In this document: positions 46,978 to 59,156 of the stretch, piece by piece | How the letters are laid out: the number at the start of each line of letters is the position of its first letter | Numbering within the stretch: the stretch's first letter is position 1 | Origin: Cenococcum geophilum 1.58 | Taxonomy: Eukaryota > Ascomycota > Dothideomycetes > Gloniales > Gloniaceae | Length of the DNA: 64,000 nucleotides | Assembly (NCBI GenBank): GCA_001692895.1 | Contig: KV748185.1 | Span: 1,984,001 to 2,048,000, forward strand | Direction: 5' to 3' | Made by a program: the position numbers and the translations under genes | The notes under the pieces: generated by a model | Told to the model about the DNA's origin: nothing | The model's input: the letters and a program-made list of their open reading frames with translations, nothing else | Databases searched by the model: none

Positions 46978-48576
46978 CAAAGAAGATCGCGTAAAATTAG
47001 CTAAGTTCGCTCTATAAGCAAAGAAGGGTGTTCTAATTAGCTATAACGGTAAGATAATCTATTGCGTTTAGCTACCAGATAAACAGAAGATTAAGCGGTT
47101 TAAAGACGTTAAAATCTATAAAGGTGATATTAGTTTAAAGACTACTACTATATTTATAGAAGAATCCGTTAACTCGTCTAATAATTAAGGGAGGGAAGAT
47201 ACTACTACTCCTTAGCCGAAGCCTCTATTAAGAAAAAGGCAACGAAGAATTAATTAAAAGGAAGGTCGTAATAGAGGTTACAACGGCTTACCCTATAGGT
47301 TTAAGTCTCCGCCTAAAAACCTTACTATAACTACTACCTGATTAGGTCGCTAGATATTAAGAATTAACCTACTAAATAACCCTACTACCTTCTTTATAAG
47401 CTTTATAGGTATAGACTAAAGCCTTAACTAATAGGCTGATAATATTAATAAGCTATTAAGCAACTAGGACAACGAAATAGGCGATAAACTAATAGCCCTT
47501 TTATTTACCTTTCCTTTACAATCTACGCCTTAAAACCCTTACTTAAACAATCGCGACGCGGTTGATCCTATAGCTCTACTAGCTAGCTATATTCGATATA
47601 CTAGCTTACCCAATCTTAAAACGTATATATCTACTACCTTAATTAATAAAGATAAGCCTTATATATACGACTAAGCAATTAACGGCCCAAATAGTAAAAA
47701 ATAGATAAAAGTGATAATAGAGGAGGTAGGGTCTCTAATTAAGAACTAGATATAGGAACTTATTAACCTTACCTCCCTTAAGCCTCCTTATAAGCCTCTT
47801 ACTGGTAAATAGGTGTTTAAAGTTAAAAGGGGAAAGGATAGCGAGGTCCTACACTATAAAGCTAGATAAGTCGTTAAGGGATATCTATAGTAGTACGGTG
47901 TTAACTACAATTAGACCTTTACTGCGGTAGTAAAACCTATAGCCTTTAAAGCTCTATTCTCGATTGCTGCCTACTGTAACCTTAAAATTAAATAGATAGA
48001 TATTAAAACCGCCTTTCTCTACAAACCAATTAATTAAAAACTCTATGTTATTATACTAAAAGGCTATAAAGAAGCCGGTAAAGTCTGCCGCCTTAAAAAG
48101 GCCCTCTATAGACTAAAACAGTCACCTTAAATCTGGTATAAGACGCTCTTAAAGTTTCTACTAGAAAAACTTAGACTTTACTATCTATACGCGGATTATA
48201 GTATATTCGCCACTAGTAAAGGATAAAAAGGTTTAATTATTTCTGCTTACGTTAATAATACTAAGATTATCTATAAGGATATAGCAGTAGTTAATTAGGT
48301 AAAAGTAGAGCTTAAAGCAGCCTTCTAAATAATAGATCTTAGGCCAATAAGCTTTTACTTAGGTATAATAGTTATGAGAGATTAAATAAAGAAGAAGATT
48401 ATACTCTTATAGCGAGCCTACCTTATTAAAGCTCTTAAACGTTTTAGATTATAAAAAGCTAATACCTTACTAGTACCTATAAAGCACTTAATTAAGCTTA
48501 TAGCTAATTAAGAAACTACTAGTAGGGATGACGTTAAAAGATACTAGAGTATAGTTAGTTTAGTTATATTTCCTAT
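46978..48576 (+). pseudogene. Copia-2 integrase C-terminus and reverse transcriptase fragment
   Basis: Continues Copia-2 after the ATAGC duplication. The integrase-tail motif (FKDVKIYKGDI) near 47100-47140 is followed by an unstructured linker. The RVT_2-type reverse transcriptase begins about 47800: VFKVKRGKDSEVL, then QIDIKTAFLYKPI near 47995 (first Asp), RLKKALYRLKQSP near 48090, and the YVDD box now AYVNN near 48250. Then KRYQSIVSLVIFPI up to the Gypsy-3 insertion at 48576. Heavily RIP-mutated. Confidence 0.85.
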
Positions 48577-48854
48577 TATAGGAGGGTATAACCTCTCTAA
48601 GATAGGAAAGTCTTAGTGCTGTCTGTTAGTCGGTCGGTCAGTCTATTAGTTAGTTACTATCAGTTAGAATTAAGCAGTAAGAAGAGAAAGAAAAGAGTAT
48701 ATTAAAGGAAAATTGTATATCTATTGGTGTTGCCTAAGTTATTAAAGACTTTAAGGGCTTTAAACTAATCTATATAACTTATAGAAGGCCTAGGCTCTCC
48801 CAAAGCTATACCTAATCTAGATGTTAAATCCAGGGGCCAAATTACACCACTACA
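48577..48854 (-). repeat. 3' LTR of Gypsy-3
   Basis: 278 bp; plus-strand TATAGGAGGG to CACCACTACA. On the element strand it starts TGTAGTGGTGTAATTTGG. Pairs with 59824-60101. Confidence 0.93.
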
Positions 48855-48871
48855 TACCTCCCCTACCTAAG
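48855..48871 (-). other. Polypurine tract of Gypsy-3
   Basis: On the minus strand AGGTAGGGGAGGTA lies directly before the LTR start TGTAGTGG. It fixes the element's orientation and shows that the extra genes lie inside the retrotransposon, not outside. Confidence 0.75.
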
Positions 48872-48915
48872 TTATTGTCCCCTAACGACTTCTAAAACTC
48901 TAAAACTCCTTATCT

Positions 48916-50946
48916 TTAAAATAAAGGCGCGGTAGGTAATTATATGCGTTCCTTACCCTTACTACAAACCTAAGATAGTAAACGAGGAGACTCCGTTCTA
49001 GTTAAATAAGACTATTTTCGTTTACTTAGCTAAGTAGCAAGAGAGACTTTAGACTAGTAACTCTTAGATAACATAGCTCTTTTACGCCCTTCTATTTACT
49101 TAGTTCTGTCCTATAATTCTTTAGGCAACTCTATATAACTTTATCCTTCTATAAAAACTAGGGGTACTCTACTTAGATCTACCGTAATAGCTAAAGAATT
49201 AATTCTATTATTAATGTAGTAGAAGTAAAAGCGGCTATTAAAGCGTTCCATCTTAGTTACACGCATTATCTTAAACGTATCTTTATAATTCTTAACGGCC
49301 TTAAGATGGTAGGAATGTATCTATTTCCTAACTTCATTCCCGTTGCTATTAAAAAAAAGGTTATAATCTTAAATTACCACTAGAGAATCCTATCGTCGTT
49401 TACTAAGAAGGGCGTTAAATAGAGCGCTAGCAGCTATAAGCTTAACTGCTATAGGGAAGCGATATGGAATCGCGCTATAGAGATTGGCATGTCTAGACGG
49501 CGTATAGGGCGGCGCTCTTAAGTCTTAGTGCGTATCTACTAACTCTACCTAAGTACCTCCTTTAGTAACCTTAAGGTTATTATAATCGTCCTAAATACTA
49601 ATAAACTATAGCAGTATTATTCGCCGGGTTCTAGTTAAAGGCCCTTTCGCTCTATAAGGAAGGTAAGGCATAGTTATACGCATATCTCCTTTCTTATATA
49701 GCTAAGCTACCTAGTTAGTCGCATACTTTTCTACGTCTTTAGTGGTCCAGTTTTAGTTAGAGATCTTATAAATAAATCCGTCGCCCTTAGTTAATCCTTA
49801 TACCTTAAGATCCTCCTACTATAATTCTAGGTTGTAATATATGCCGGGTAAGATAATTATATAGTTATCTTTAGTCTTATTATCTAAAGAAACGCTCCCT
49901 TAGATTATATTAGTACTGCGTCTACTTTTAAGGAGTAAGGGAATATTAATGTTAATATGGCGAAAAGCTATAGAGTCTCCTTTAATTGCGAATTTTGTAT
50001 AATAAGGGTAGGAAATAAGCCGCTACTAGCTATTAGGTCTAAGAGCGTAATAGAGATAATAATACTAAGGGTCTTGTTTTATTAGCTGTTGGCAGAGACT
50101 ATAGACCATTATTCTTAACTAGCTATAATTTAGCCGCCTATTAATTAAACGCTAATAGTAGCGGTATATGCGCATTTCTTTATTAATTATTGCTAAGATA
50201 TTAGAATCCCACTATCTAAATACGTTCAAAATTATAGATCCTTCTTACTGCTATACTTCTTCGTCTTTTAGTAATATTATCTAATTAAGTAAAGCCTCTC
50301 TGTTATATAAAAACCTTAACGCTAAGTTATAAATAAACTTATACGGTCCTAAGGAATTAGACGAAACTAGAGGTTTATAAGCCTTTCTAAACTAAGAGTA
50401 TGTAGTAGGATTGGTCTTTATAGTACTAAGGTGGTTATAAGCGTAATATATTAAACGAAGTTTATAATACAGTACGGCATAGTTTAAACCCTTTATCGCT
50501 AAACCTATACGTCCTCCTATAGCTTATATATGCATCTAGCAGACCTTATATATCTTTAGATTAAAACTAGCTGCTTTATATTAACTATATAAGAGCTTTA
50601 TAACCTTAGTTAGTTTAATTTTAGTAGTTTAGTTTAGGGACGCCTTAAGATAAACGGGTATATTATCCTTATAGTCACACCCTTATTTTATATAAAGTAT
50701 CGCTATAGTATCTGCGGCCTCCTTAATATACTCCTTATTATCTTCTAGCTTAATAACGTTTTTATTAAACATTAATTCTACTCCTAGCCCTCCTACTTCT
50801 AGGTAAGTAATTATTAGCCCTCTTCTTAGATTCCTTTTTAATAAAGATACTAGTAGCTATAAGGGCGAGCTAATAGGCGTTCTAGCTACGAGAATGCTCT
50901 TGTTTATAGATAATAAAGGTAATTCTTATTGGGATAGACTTGGCAT
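48916..50946 (-). pseudogene. Relic of a 2-oxoglutarate/Fe(II)-dioxygenase-like protein carried by Gypsy-3
   Basis: From ATG 50946 to TAA 48916 the span is exactly 677 codons in one frame, broken only by TAA/TAG at apparent Gln positions. Motifs by codon position: AFRHINI, where His330 (codon 49957-49959) and Asn332 stand for an HxD iron site (GAC to AAC); then IIQGSVSLDNKTKDN and ILPG, like the wall of a double-stranded beta-helix; then KKGDMRITMPYLPYRAKGP, with Tyr431 (codon 49654-49656) standing for the distal His of an LPHG motif (CAT to TAT); and RTRR at 439-442, ten residues on, for 2-oxoglutarate. Spacing of about 100 residues between HxD and His is usual for PhyH/TET-JBP-like folds. 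Residues 1-320 and 450-676 are unrecognised. Substrate unknown; now inactive. Confidence 0.55.
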
Positions 50947-51000
50947 AATACTAACACCTCCTCCTTAAATAGGTGTTAATGGCTAAAAGGTTAAGGGATT

Positions 51001-51900
51001 TATTATGTTAGAAGCATATTATAAATATATTTACAGTATAAGAGCTAAGCTCTCTCCTACTTATTTAATTCCGATATTAGTAACCTCTAGTCCCACGGTA
51101 GTTAGTCTCCTACTTTTTAGCGGTAGGTTCTTATTTAGAATAAGGAAGCTAGTTAAGTGTCTTCCTAAGCTATGCTTATTTACTACCTAGTCTAATACTA
51201 CCCTTCCTGGTATCTTTAGCGCGAGCATAAAATTGGTTAGTTATAGTTAAGTAGTGTTTTTAATACCACGTTCTGGATATTTGAGCCTGTTAATTAGGGC
51301 CTTATTAACTTATACCGTTACTTTATAAAGTGGGTAAACGGTAAGCTTTTAGGCGGTAAAAAGGAAGTAGTAGGAGACCGCGTATTTAAGTAGACTATTA
51401 AGAACACCTTGTCTCTAGGACTTTCGGATAGTTTCTCTAGCTTTATTATACTAATTTCTTTAATCTTTTACTATCTTATTAACGTTAGAGATGTCCTTAA
51501 AGATTAATAAGAACACGTCCCTTTTTAGAGGTGCTTATAGCCCGTTATTCTACTTAACGAAATTAACTATTACACTAGCAGCATCTACGTAGTTTTCTTA
51601 AGAGAGTAGAATCTCGTTATAGATTTAGAGGAGTATTACCCGACGTTAATTAATTACAAAGCCTCTAACTTCTATAAGGACGTTACTAATCTATCGCTTA
51701 GCTCCTTTATATAGTACTAAAGGTCTGCTAGATAAAGATATAATAAATATACTGTTATTAATTCCGTTTAATTTATAACTTTAACTAATTACGGCTATTT
51801 AAGGTTTATTAAGGGCGAAAAGGTAAAGTTTTAAATAGGGTTTCCTGATCTAAATAGTTTACTAAATCTAGGTAGCGGTATAGAGTTCTATTAGCTCTAA
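51001..51900 (+). pseudogene. Antisense coding relic in Gypsy-3, unknown family
   Basis: Plus strand, opposite to Gypsy-3 pol and divergent from the dioxygenase-like frame. Reading TAA/TAG as Gln from about 51001 to 51894/51900 gives roughly 300 residues with balanced composition: NTTFWIFEPV (~51265), a hydrophobic stretch SSFIILISLIFYYLI (~51430-51475) that could be a membrane helix, then charged sequence (LVIDLEEYYPTLINYKASNF, ~51610-51670) and a tail ending GSGIEFY. No start ATG is clear. No similarity seen to the Gypsy-1 antisense relic. The opposite strand gives a poorer reading. Confidence 0.4.
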
Positions 51901-52010
51901 TTATTAAATAAACTAATTATAATTTTCTATCCCCGGGATAGAAAATCGCTATTAGCTTAATAATGGCGGTAAGCGGAACTAATATCTTTGCAGTAAATAA
52001 TACTAAATAG
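51862..52010 (+). promoter_or_regulatory. Conserved palindrome block of Gypsy-3
   Basis: Partner of 41715-41860 in Gypsy-2. Core 51922-51946: arms ATTTTCTATCCC and GGGATAGAAAAT around a central C, a perfect 25-bp palindrome. It follows the end of the antisense frame and faces the 3' end of pol, so it could terminate either transcript. Confidence 0.6.
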
Positions 52011-55000
52011 TTATATATAAATATTCTTCTATCCTTACCTTACTACTACCACGCATTAGATTTCTGTAACTAAAAAAGTAAATAAGAAAGCATAATAGAA
52101 AGAGCTTTAGAAAATACGGTAAATAAATAGACGGATTATATAGCTATTATCTATATCCCCTCCCCTACTTTAGAACTTAACTATCCCCTAGTTAAATATT
52201 TTGTACTTAGTTCTGTTAAATAATCTTTCTAAAACGCGCACTTCTTAAACTATACGGCGTTGCGATACTGGTAGATTTTATATAATATCCTCCTTAGGTT
52301 CTAGCTCTGCTATTATTTTTTATAATATAGTTCTATTTAACTAGTTAAGCTAGTCTTCCTAGTAGACTTTAGATATCTATTATTAATAGAACTTCTTTAA
52401 TCTATTCCCTAAAGTTTAATTATAGAACGGCGTGCTGTTAAGATCCTTAATTAAGTACTATCCTTTATAAGGGTAACTCTTATATACGCGGAACGGGCCT
52501 AGCTATTTTAGATCTAACTTATAACTACTAGAATAGTCTTACTTAAGCTATATATTATAAAGCATAACTATATCTCTAACCTTAAATCCGTCTTAGTAAA
52601 TATGGTAGGTATTATTAAAGTACTCCTTATTTACTACCCTTAGTCGTCTTATATACGCGATAGCCTCTTTTATATCTATATCTCCTTAGTTAAACTACTT
52701 TACACAAAGTACTAGTAGCTCTATAGTAGTCTAGACTATTTACTAAGGTAGTGTCTACTAAATAGGTATATAGAGTTTAATAGGAAGGACATACTTATAT
52801 CCGTATATAACTCTTACTAGCGTTACTCCCGTAGGCCACTTAATAGTTATCCTATCTGCCTATAAAATGGTATAAAGATTGTCTAGCTATAAGCTATCTA
52901 CCTTCGCTAAAGCATCTATTATAGGTTTATAGCCTCGCTCTATAAAGCTTTACGCCTAAGTATAGTAAGCGAAAGCTATAACCCTCTTAATATTATAGAG
53001 CTCTATAAGCGTAGCGGTAACGTTAGTATTCTCTCCTCCACTATCTATAGAGAGTTGTCTAAATACTCCCTATTAGTAGATAATATCTTTATAGAGGAAC
53101 TTTACTATACTTTTTATATCCTTATTTTAAAGGGCGCGAGCTTTTACCTATCTAGATATATATTCTTAAGTAATAGCTAGATACTAGAATCTAAGACGGT
53201 TTAGAGGCATAAACGTAATATTTACTGCTACTTATTACTATAAGGTGGACTCCTATATAGGGTATATTGCTTCTTTTTCCTATTCTAGCTATTACTCCTA
53301 GTATTATAGATATAACTTAATATGCTATAATATCTAATCCTATAGCCCTAGCCACTAATATTAATTTAAGACCCTCTAATACGTTCCCTCTTATCCGCGA
53401 TATCCGCTTTAATTATAAAGGCTTTTAATAATCTCCCGCTAAGCGTCCTTGTTATTAACTACCCTTTATATTAATATAATTTTTTTTAACTATTAGCGGA
53501 AGAGCTATTAATTACGCACTAGGAACTTTAGCGTATATCGTTTAAACTTCTTAAACTTCTTAAACTTTATCTCTTTTGGACGTTATAAGGTTACTAGCCA
53601 CTTTATAATCTTCTAAGATTCCTCTAAATATAAGTCTTCTAATAGCAGACCCGCTTCTATTTTAAGAGGAGTAGCTATATATTCTAAGGCACTTAGTTTA
53701 CAGTTAATAAACTCTTTAATATCCTTAGTCGGCTTATTAGGTCGTTTACTATTAGGTAATTATCGCAAAAGTTTATTAGCTAGGCTATTCTTCTTCCCTA
53801 GCATATATCTAATATTAAAGTCCTATAGCTGGATTTATGCTAGCTATTTTATTATTAAGGCTTTGGGTAAATTAGTGGGGGTATAATTTAATTATACGAC
53901 TAGAGTGTTTACGTCCATCTCTACTATAAAGTAAACGCCGTATAGGTATACGCAATACTTCTTTAACACATATAATAATACCTAATATTTAAGCTTTCCT
54001 AAGTTATATTTCTGCTCCGCCCGAAACTAGATACCGCTTTTATATTAATATAGGTAATAATAACCTTATATGTCTAGTTATATAAGGCCGCACCTTTATC
54101 TATTCTTGCATCCGTTAACGGCAAGAATAATTAGCCTAGCCTCTTTACTATAATCTAGCTAAACTAATATAGGTGCAGTAGTAACTATATACTTTAGAGT
54201 CTTTATAGCGGCTATTTACTCTATACCCCATATAAACGGAACGTTTACTTATAGTAGTTGGAAGATTAGCTCTGCCTTAATTATAAAGTCTTCTACCTAT
54301 ATTTAGTAATATATAATAACTTCTAAGAACGCTTGGGCCGATATAACGTCTTCGTAGTTTTTCTAGTAAATAATCTTTGCAACCTTTAACTCTTCTAGAT
54401 ATTGTCCTTTCCTATTATAGTAGTAGCCAACTACTATAATCTCGTCTTTATAGAAATAAGACTTTACGCCTAAGATTATATACCTAGCTTATTCTAAATC
54501 TGCAAGTACTCCATCTAGCCATATAATATATTTTAGAATATATTTACGCATACCTAAAAGGCTCTCCTCCTTATTATACACTATTTATGGGCCTTTTACT
54601 ATAATATTATTTAGAAATGTTAGGGTATAGTATAGGATATATCGTTCTAAGATCTTAGTAATTGTCCGCATAAACTAGGCTACGGAATTTGTACCTCCTA
54701 TAAGTACTATTATTTATTATAAAAGTCCTAAAGGTATTATAAAAGCCGTTAGGTTTTAGCTTTCTATATCTAGCTCTAATTAGTTATAGCTAAAGAAGAA
54801 GTCCACTAGAGATATAACCTTATACCCCATAAACTCCTTAGAAAATTTATTAGTATATAGCGGTAGATTTGCGTCCCTAATAGTTACTTAGTTAATATTT
54901 ATCGCCGCATTAATTAGTTAGTACTTATTACGTTCCTTTTTACTTATAAGAAACTATAGATTCCTATATAAGCTTTTATAATATTCTAGAGTCCCTTAAG

Positions 55001-57053
55001 CTAGTTATTCTTATAATATATTTATTACTTCTCCTTATAGGGCCCTAGCAACTAAAAAGTTTAGTACTTACCATACTTTATACAGCACGGTTTTAATCTT
55101 TAGTAGTAGAGTTACGTCTCTATTAACGTAACCTATTTTAGAGAACTCCTATACTAGAGCCTCTTCTTAGTTAAATAATATAGCCTTAAGGATCTCTTAT
55201 TCTCTTAGCTAAATGTTTCCTATAATTATACGCTTTAATTATTTTAGCTTTAGTTATATACCGCGGGCCAGCTTAGTGTATCGCGGCTTAAGAAAATAAT
55301 TATACGGTCTAAGAGGCAATCCTTAAATAAACGCCTTCTGTTAACGTAAGGCTACCTCTCGCTATTTTACTATACCTCCTATAACTGTTCCATCTGGTGC
55401 TAATAAATTAACTAGGTAGGCTTTATCTGCCTTCCGTTTATATACAGTTACTATATTTATAGTGTTTAGTTAAGCCTTACTCCAGTAGCTTTCTATTTAC
55501 ATTATAAATAGATCTATTGTCTTTAATATTTAATATATAAGGGATTTAGCTTTTGCTTTAAATACTAGCTTCTAATTCTTCCTTAAGTATTTCTTTAGGA
55601 CTTCCTTTAACGTTTTACTATTAAGCTCTCTCTATTTAATGTTATGCTCCTCTCCCTACTAATAGCTCTATCTAGTGGATATCTAAAACGGTATATGTTT
55701 GTATTAGAGCCGCACCTTATTTCCCTTAGTTTTATTCTTAATATCCTTCTTATTTTAATGCGTTGGGTTATAAGTAACCCTGGATATAATCCTAGCGGTT
55801 ATACTAGCTATACGTTTCCCAAACTATTTTCTATACTAATACCTTTATCTAGTTTAAAGAACATCGCATCTTTATAGGACGTTAAGAACCTTATTTTGAC
55901 TCTGCTATCTTTTAATTAAATAATATAAGATACCTAACCTATTACGGTTTATTTTATTACCAATCTAGCCCTTACCAACTATAGCTTACTAAGTATCACC
56001 TTATATAACATTTCCCCTATAGTAATAAACGTCGTAGATATTAAGACGTTACCTATTACTGTAAGGACTACATATACTAGCCTAATAAACTTAGACTAAG
56101 TTCTATTTATAGACGTTAAACACGCGCCTTATAACTATAAAGGCAGACTTAATATTAGTAGGCCGTGTTATAGGGCTACGCTTTCCTTAATAAGGTTAAG
56201 CTTAGCTCTAAAGTTAATTAAGTATTTAGCCCTTCCGTCTCCTATCTACGCTTCTACCTTTAGGCACCACCTTTAAAACTAGATAAATCCTGCTTCTTAT
56301 TTAATCTAGTTCACTTTAGTAGTTATTAGGCCGGCTTAATTAGTATAAAACGTTAGGTGCGCTAACAACACGGATACCTTAACGTCCTCCTACTTCTATT
56401 AGTAAGGCTCTATAAGGGGTAGTAGGAGAGGCTTAAAGAATAGCCTTACGACTTTAGGCATATATATAAGGCAGTTACTAATAGTAACTTTAATAGTTTT
56501 TAACAAGATCTTGTCCGCTATTACTATTAGGCTTAAGACATTTCCTTTTAGTATATTTATTATCCTAACTGGCTTTAATTATAATACTTTAACTATCATT
56601 ATTACATTCGCCATTTACTCCGTCTATCTTAGCTATTCGGCATAATTTATTTTATTACCCCTATTACTACTTAACGGTGGTAGAAGAGCCTACTACTAGG
56701 GCCGTAGTGCAATTTAGACATGTCCTTCTGGTTATATATTTTAAACCATTAATAGTTGCAGACTAGATGGTTTTGGAGGCTATTTTATTACCCTTACTTC
56801 TCTTTACGGTCTCTTAAGATTATATACCTATGGAGTAGGCTGCGACTAGGTTGCGGCCTCTACTAAATTAATATATATCGACTCTATTTAGTATATATCT
56901 TCTTAGGACTTACAAAGTTCCTCTTTACTTTTAGCGTTATTACCCTCTATAAGCTTCACGGAAGCTGCCTTTAGTTAAATACCTATTGCTAGCGTATTAA
57001 AATTAATATTCGCGTTCTGCCTTAGCTAGTTTTTAAGGAACTAGATTTAATTA

Positions 57054-57351
57054 ACGTATTTCACAAGCGAGTTATCCACATAAGCGAACTATCCACTAGA
57101 AGTTTATACTTTAGTATCTTAATAACCACTTAATAATAAATTCTAATAATTTATATATAGGCTTTTATATATAGTCTAGAGCTTCTATTAAAGTTATATA
57201 ATAAATAGTTAAGTAGTTTTTAAGATATTAAATTTTAAGGGCTAAAACTAAGGCTAAACTACTATATCTTAAAAAGTGGTTGTTAAGATATTAAAGTATA
57301 AACTTCTAGTGGATAGTTCACTTGTGTGGATAACTCGCTTGTGAAATACGT
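57054..57351. mobile_element. MITE-2, TA-flanked inverted-repeat element
   Basis: 298 bp, 78-bp terminal inverted repeats (57054-57131, 57274-57351) starting ACGTATTTCACAAGCGAG; TA at 57052-57053 and 57352-57353. Two 17-bp direct repeats in the end (57062-57078, 57079-57095). The interior is unpaired and matches the left arm of MITE-1 from CTTAATAATAAATTCTA to AGTAGTTTTTAAGATA. No coding capacity; a pogo/Fot1-like transposase elsewhere would mobilise it. Confidence 0.85.
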
Positions 57352-58528
57352 TATTGCTTAGTAAATACGGAATTATATTTTTTAGGCGCTTATATATTCC
57401 AGCGCATATTTAGTTATTTTTGTTTATATATAGGAAACTATAATAAATTAACTCTTAGAGCTCTGGGGACTAATTAATAAAATAGTAGGCACCCCCGCAT
57501 TTATAATACGTCTAATTTTATATCTAGTATGCGCTAAAGTTCCCTAGCCCTCTATACCTTCCTAGGCCCGGCTTATATCGTTCTTATAGCGCTCCCTTAT
57601 AGGGCAGCTGCGGTCTATTATTACCTAATACTAGTTATAGGTCTATTTGTTCTTAATATATTAACGCCCTATTTAGGAGCTATATATACCGTATTAGATC
57701 TTAGCGAATCCTATTTAGGAACGGCATTAAAGATATAACGCCTACTAATTTAACTGTCCCAAGATTAAGCTTTTGGAGTTAATTAGTAAGTTTCTCTAGT
57801 TTAGGGTCTGTTTCCTAAGTCGTTTAATAGGTATTTACTAACTCGCTTAGCTAAGAGACTACTAGTGGTTAAAGGGCAGTATCTCTTTAGTTTATTATAG
57901 CTGGTTGCTAATTATAGAATTATTTAACTAGCTAATAAAGGCCTTATTTCTTAGGATTTATTATTAATAACTAATTAGCGCCTTTATGCGAATTAAGCCT
58001 GTCTTCTACAGCTCTCCTTAGCAGGTAGAAGTTAAAAAAACTCTTACTTATTAGGGTTGGCTCCTGTTTTAGTTATTATATATCTTTAGTATTTAAATAG
58101 GAGTCCTCTTGCAAACTAGTACCCTTATTTATAGTTTTCTAAATTACTAGCCTTAGTAACCTTTTAGGAGATTAACGTGAACTGCCTATAGTATTCACGT
58201 ATACTACTAAGTAGATTGTTCCTATACTACAGTATATAAGCTTTTAAGAATTCTACCGTTTTAATTTATTAAAAGTAGTTACTTTCTTAGTAGTCTGTCC
58301 TAAGCTTTCCTATAAGTTCTATCTAGTTACTAATAGTAAACTTAGGTAGACTTTGGATCTATATCCCTATTTAATAGTCGTAATACTTTAGAAGTCCTTA
58401 ATACTTCTTATTATTTATAATACGATACTAGATACATAGCCGCTTATACTGTTTAATAAATTGCAATACATTTTATCCTGTAAAGTAAGGGGTCCTAAGG
58501 GTTCCTAGAGCTAGCATAGGCTAGGCTA

Positions 58529-59156
58529 TCCCTTGAAACGGCAGGGTCCTTAGAGGAAGTAGTCTGTGCGCGAACACCGGAATCAAAACAACGCGTATAT
58601 TATATAGAATTCAATCATGAATTACACCACCACTATACCTTCCAATCGTACTAGAATTGATGCGGACTTTATTCAGAAGACTCAATATAACGTTCCTCTA
58701 AATTAAATTACAAAAAACCCTGCCTTAAGCCCTGGCCGTTGCCCAAATTCGAACCTCTCTATTGACGATTAAGACGACCGTGGCTCACTAAACCTACCCT
58801 CCAACGTTAATATACACGATCCTTTTGAATTATTTAGTCTGTTCTTTATAGATAAGATTATGGATAAGCTTGTAGAGTGGATAAATAAGCACAAGGAGCT
58901 GTACCCGCCAGATAAGGAAAAGGAACACCTATATGTATGGGAGCCAACATGCAAGCAAGAACTCTAGGCGTACTTTGCAGTGCTGATTCATATAGGTATT
59001 ACTATAGAATCGTGCATTGAGGACTACTGGAAGAGTTTGGATACATTAGCTATGAAATCAAAGCTTTGTATTTCTAAGAACGGCTGCTCAATTTAGCTGG
59101 TTTGATTGGTGGGCTCTTATCGATACCGTAAGGCCCAATTTTGCCGTGTCAAGGGA
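58529..59156 (+). mobile_element. Internally deleted piggyBac-like element
   Basis: Short inverted repeats: TCCCTTGAAACGGCA at 58529 and its partner TTGCCGTGTCAAGGGA ending 59156, enclosing 628 bp. The CCCTTG-type end and the N-terminal transposase piece inside indicate piggyBac. The expected TTAA duplication is not visible (flanks read TA), so the exact ends or the site may be altered. Base composition is close to normal, against a heavily mutated host, so it arrived late. Confidence 0.65.
58617..59106 (+). pseudogene. piggyBac-like transposase, N-terminal fragment
   Basis: ATG 58617 (MNYTTTIPSNRTRI). The frame has a few RIP stops at Gln positions (e.g. KQEL-stop-AYF). HDPFELFSLFFIDKIMDKLV near 58815-58875, then WEPTCKQEL and LIHIGITIESCIEDYW near 58985-59035. 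This is the start of the DDE_Tnp_1_7 (piggyBac) domain: the phe-rich FxxFF helix followed by the LxxxGI..dYW block. The catalytic Asp residues and C-terminal Cys-rich domain are absent, because the element ends about 50 bp later. Cut-and-paste transposase, inactive here. Confidence 0.7.

Noticed and set aside
51005-51190. 61-codon plus-strand frame MLEAYYKYIYSIRAKL
   Set aside because: It is in a different frame from the longer antisense relic and has no domain; likely a shadow.
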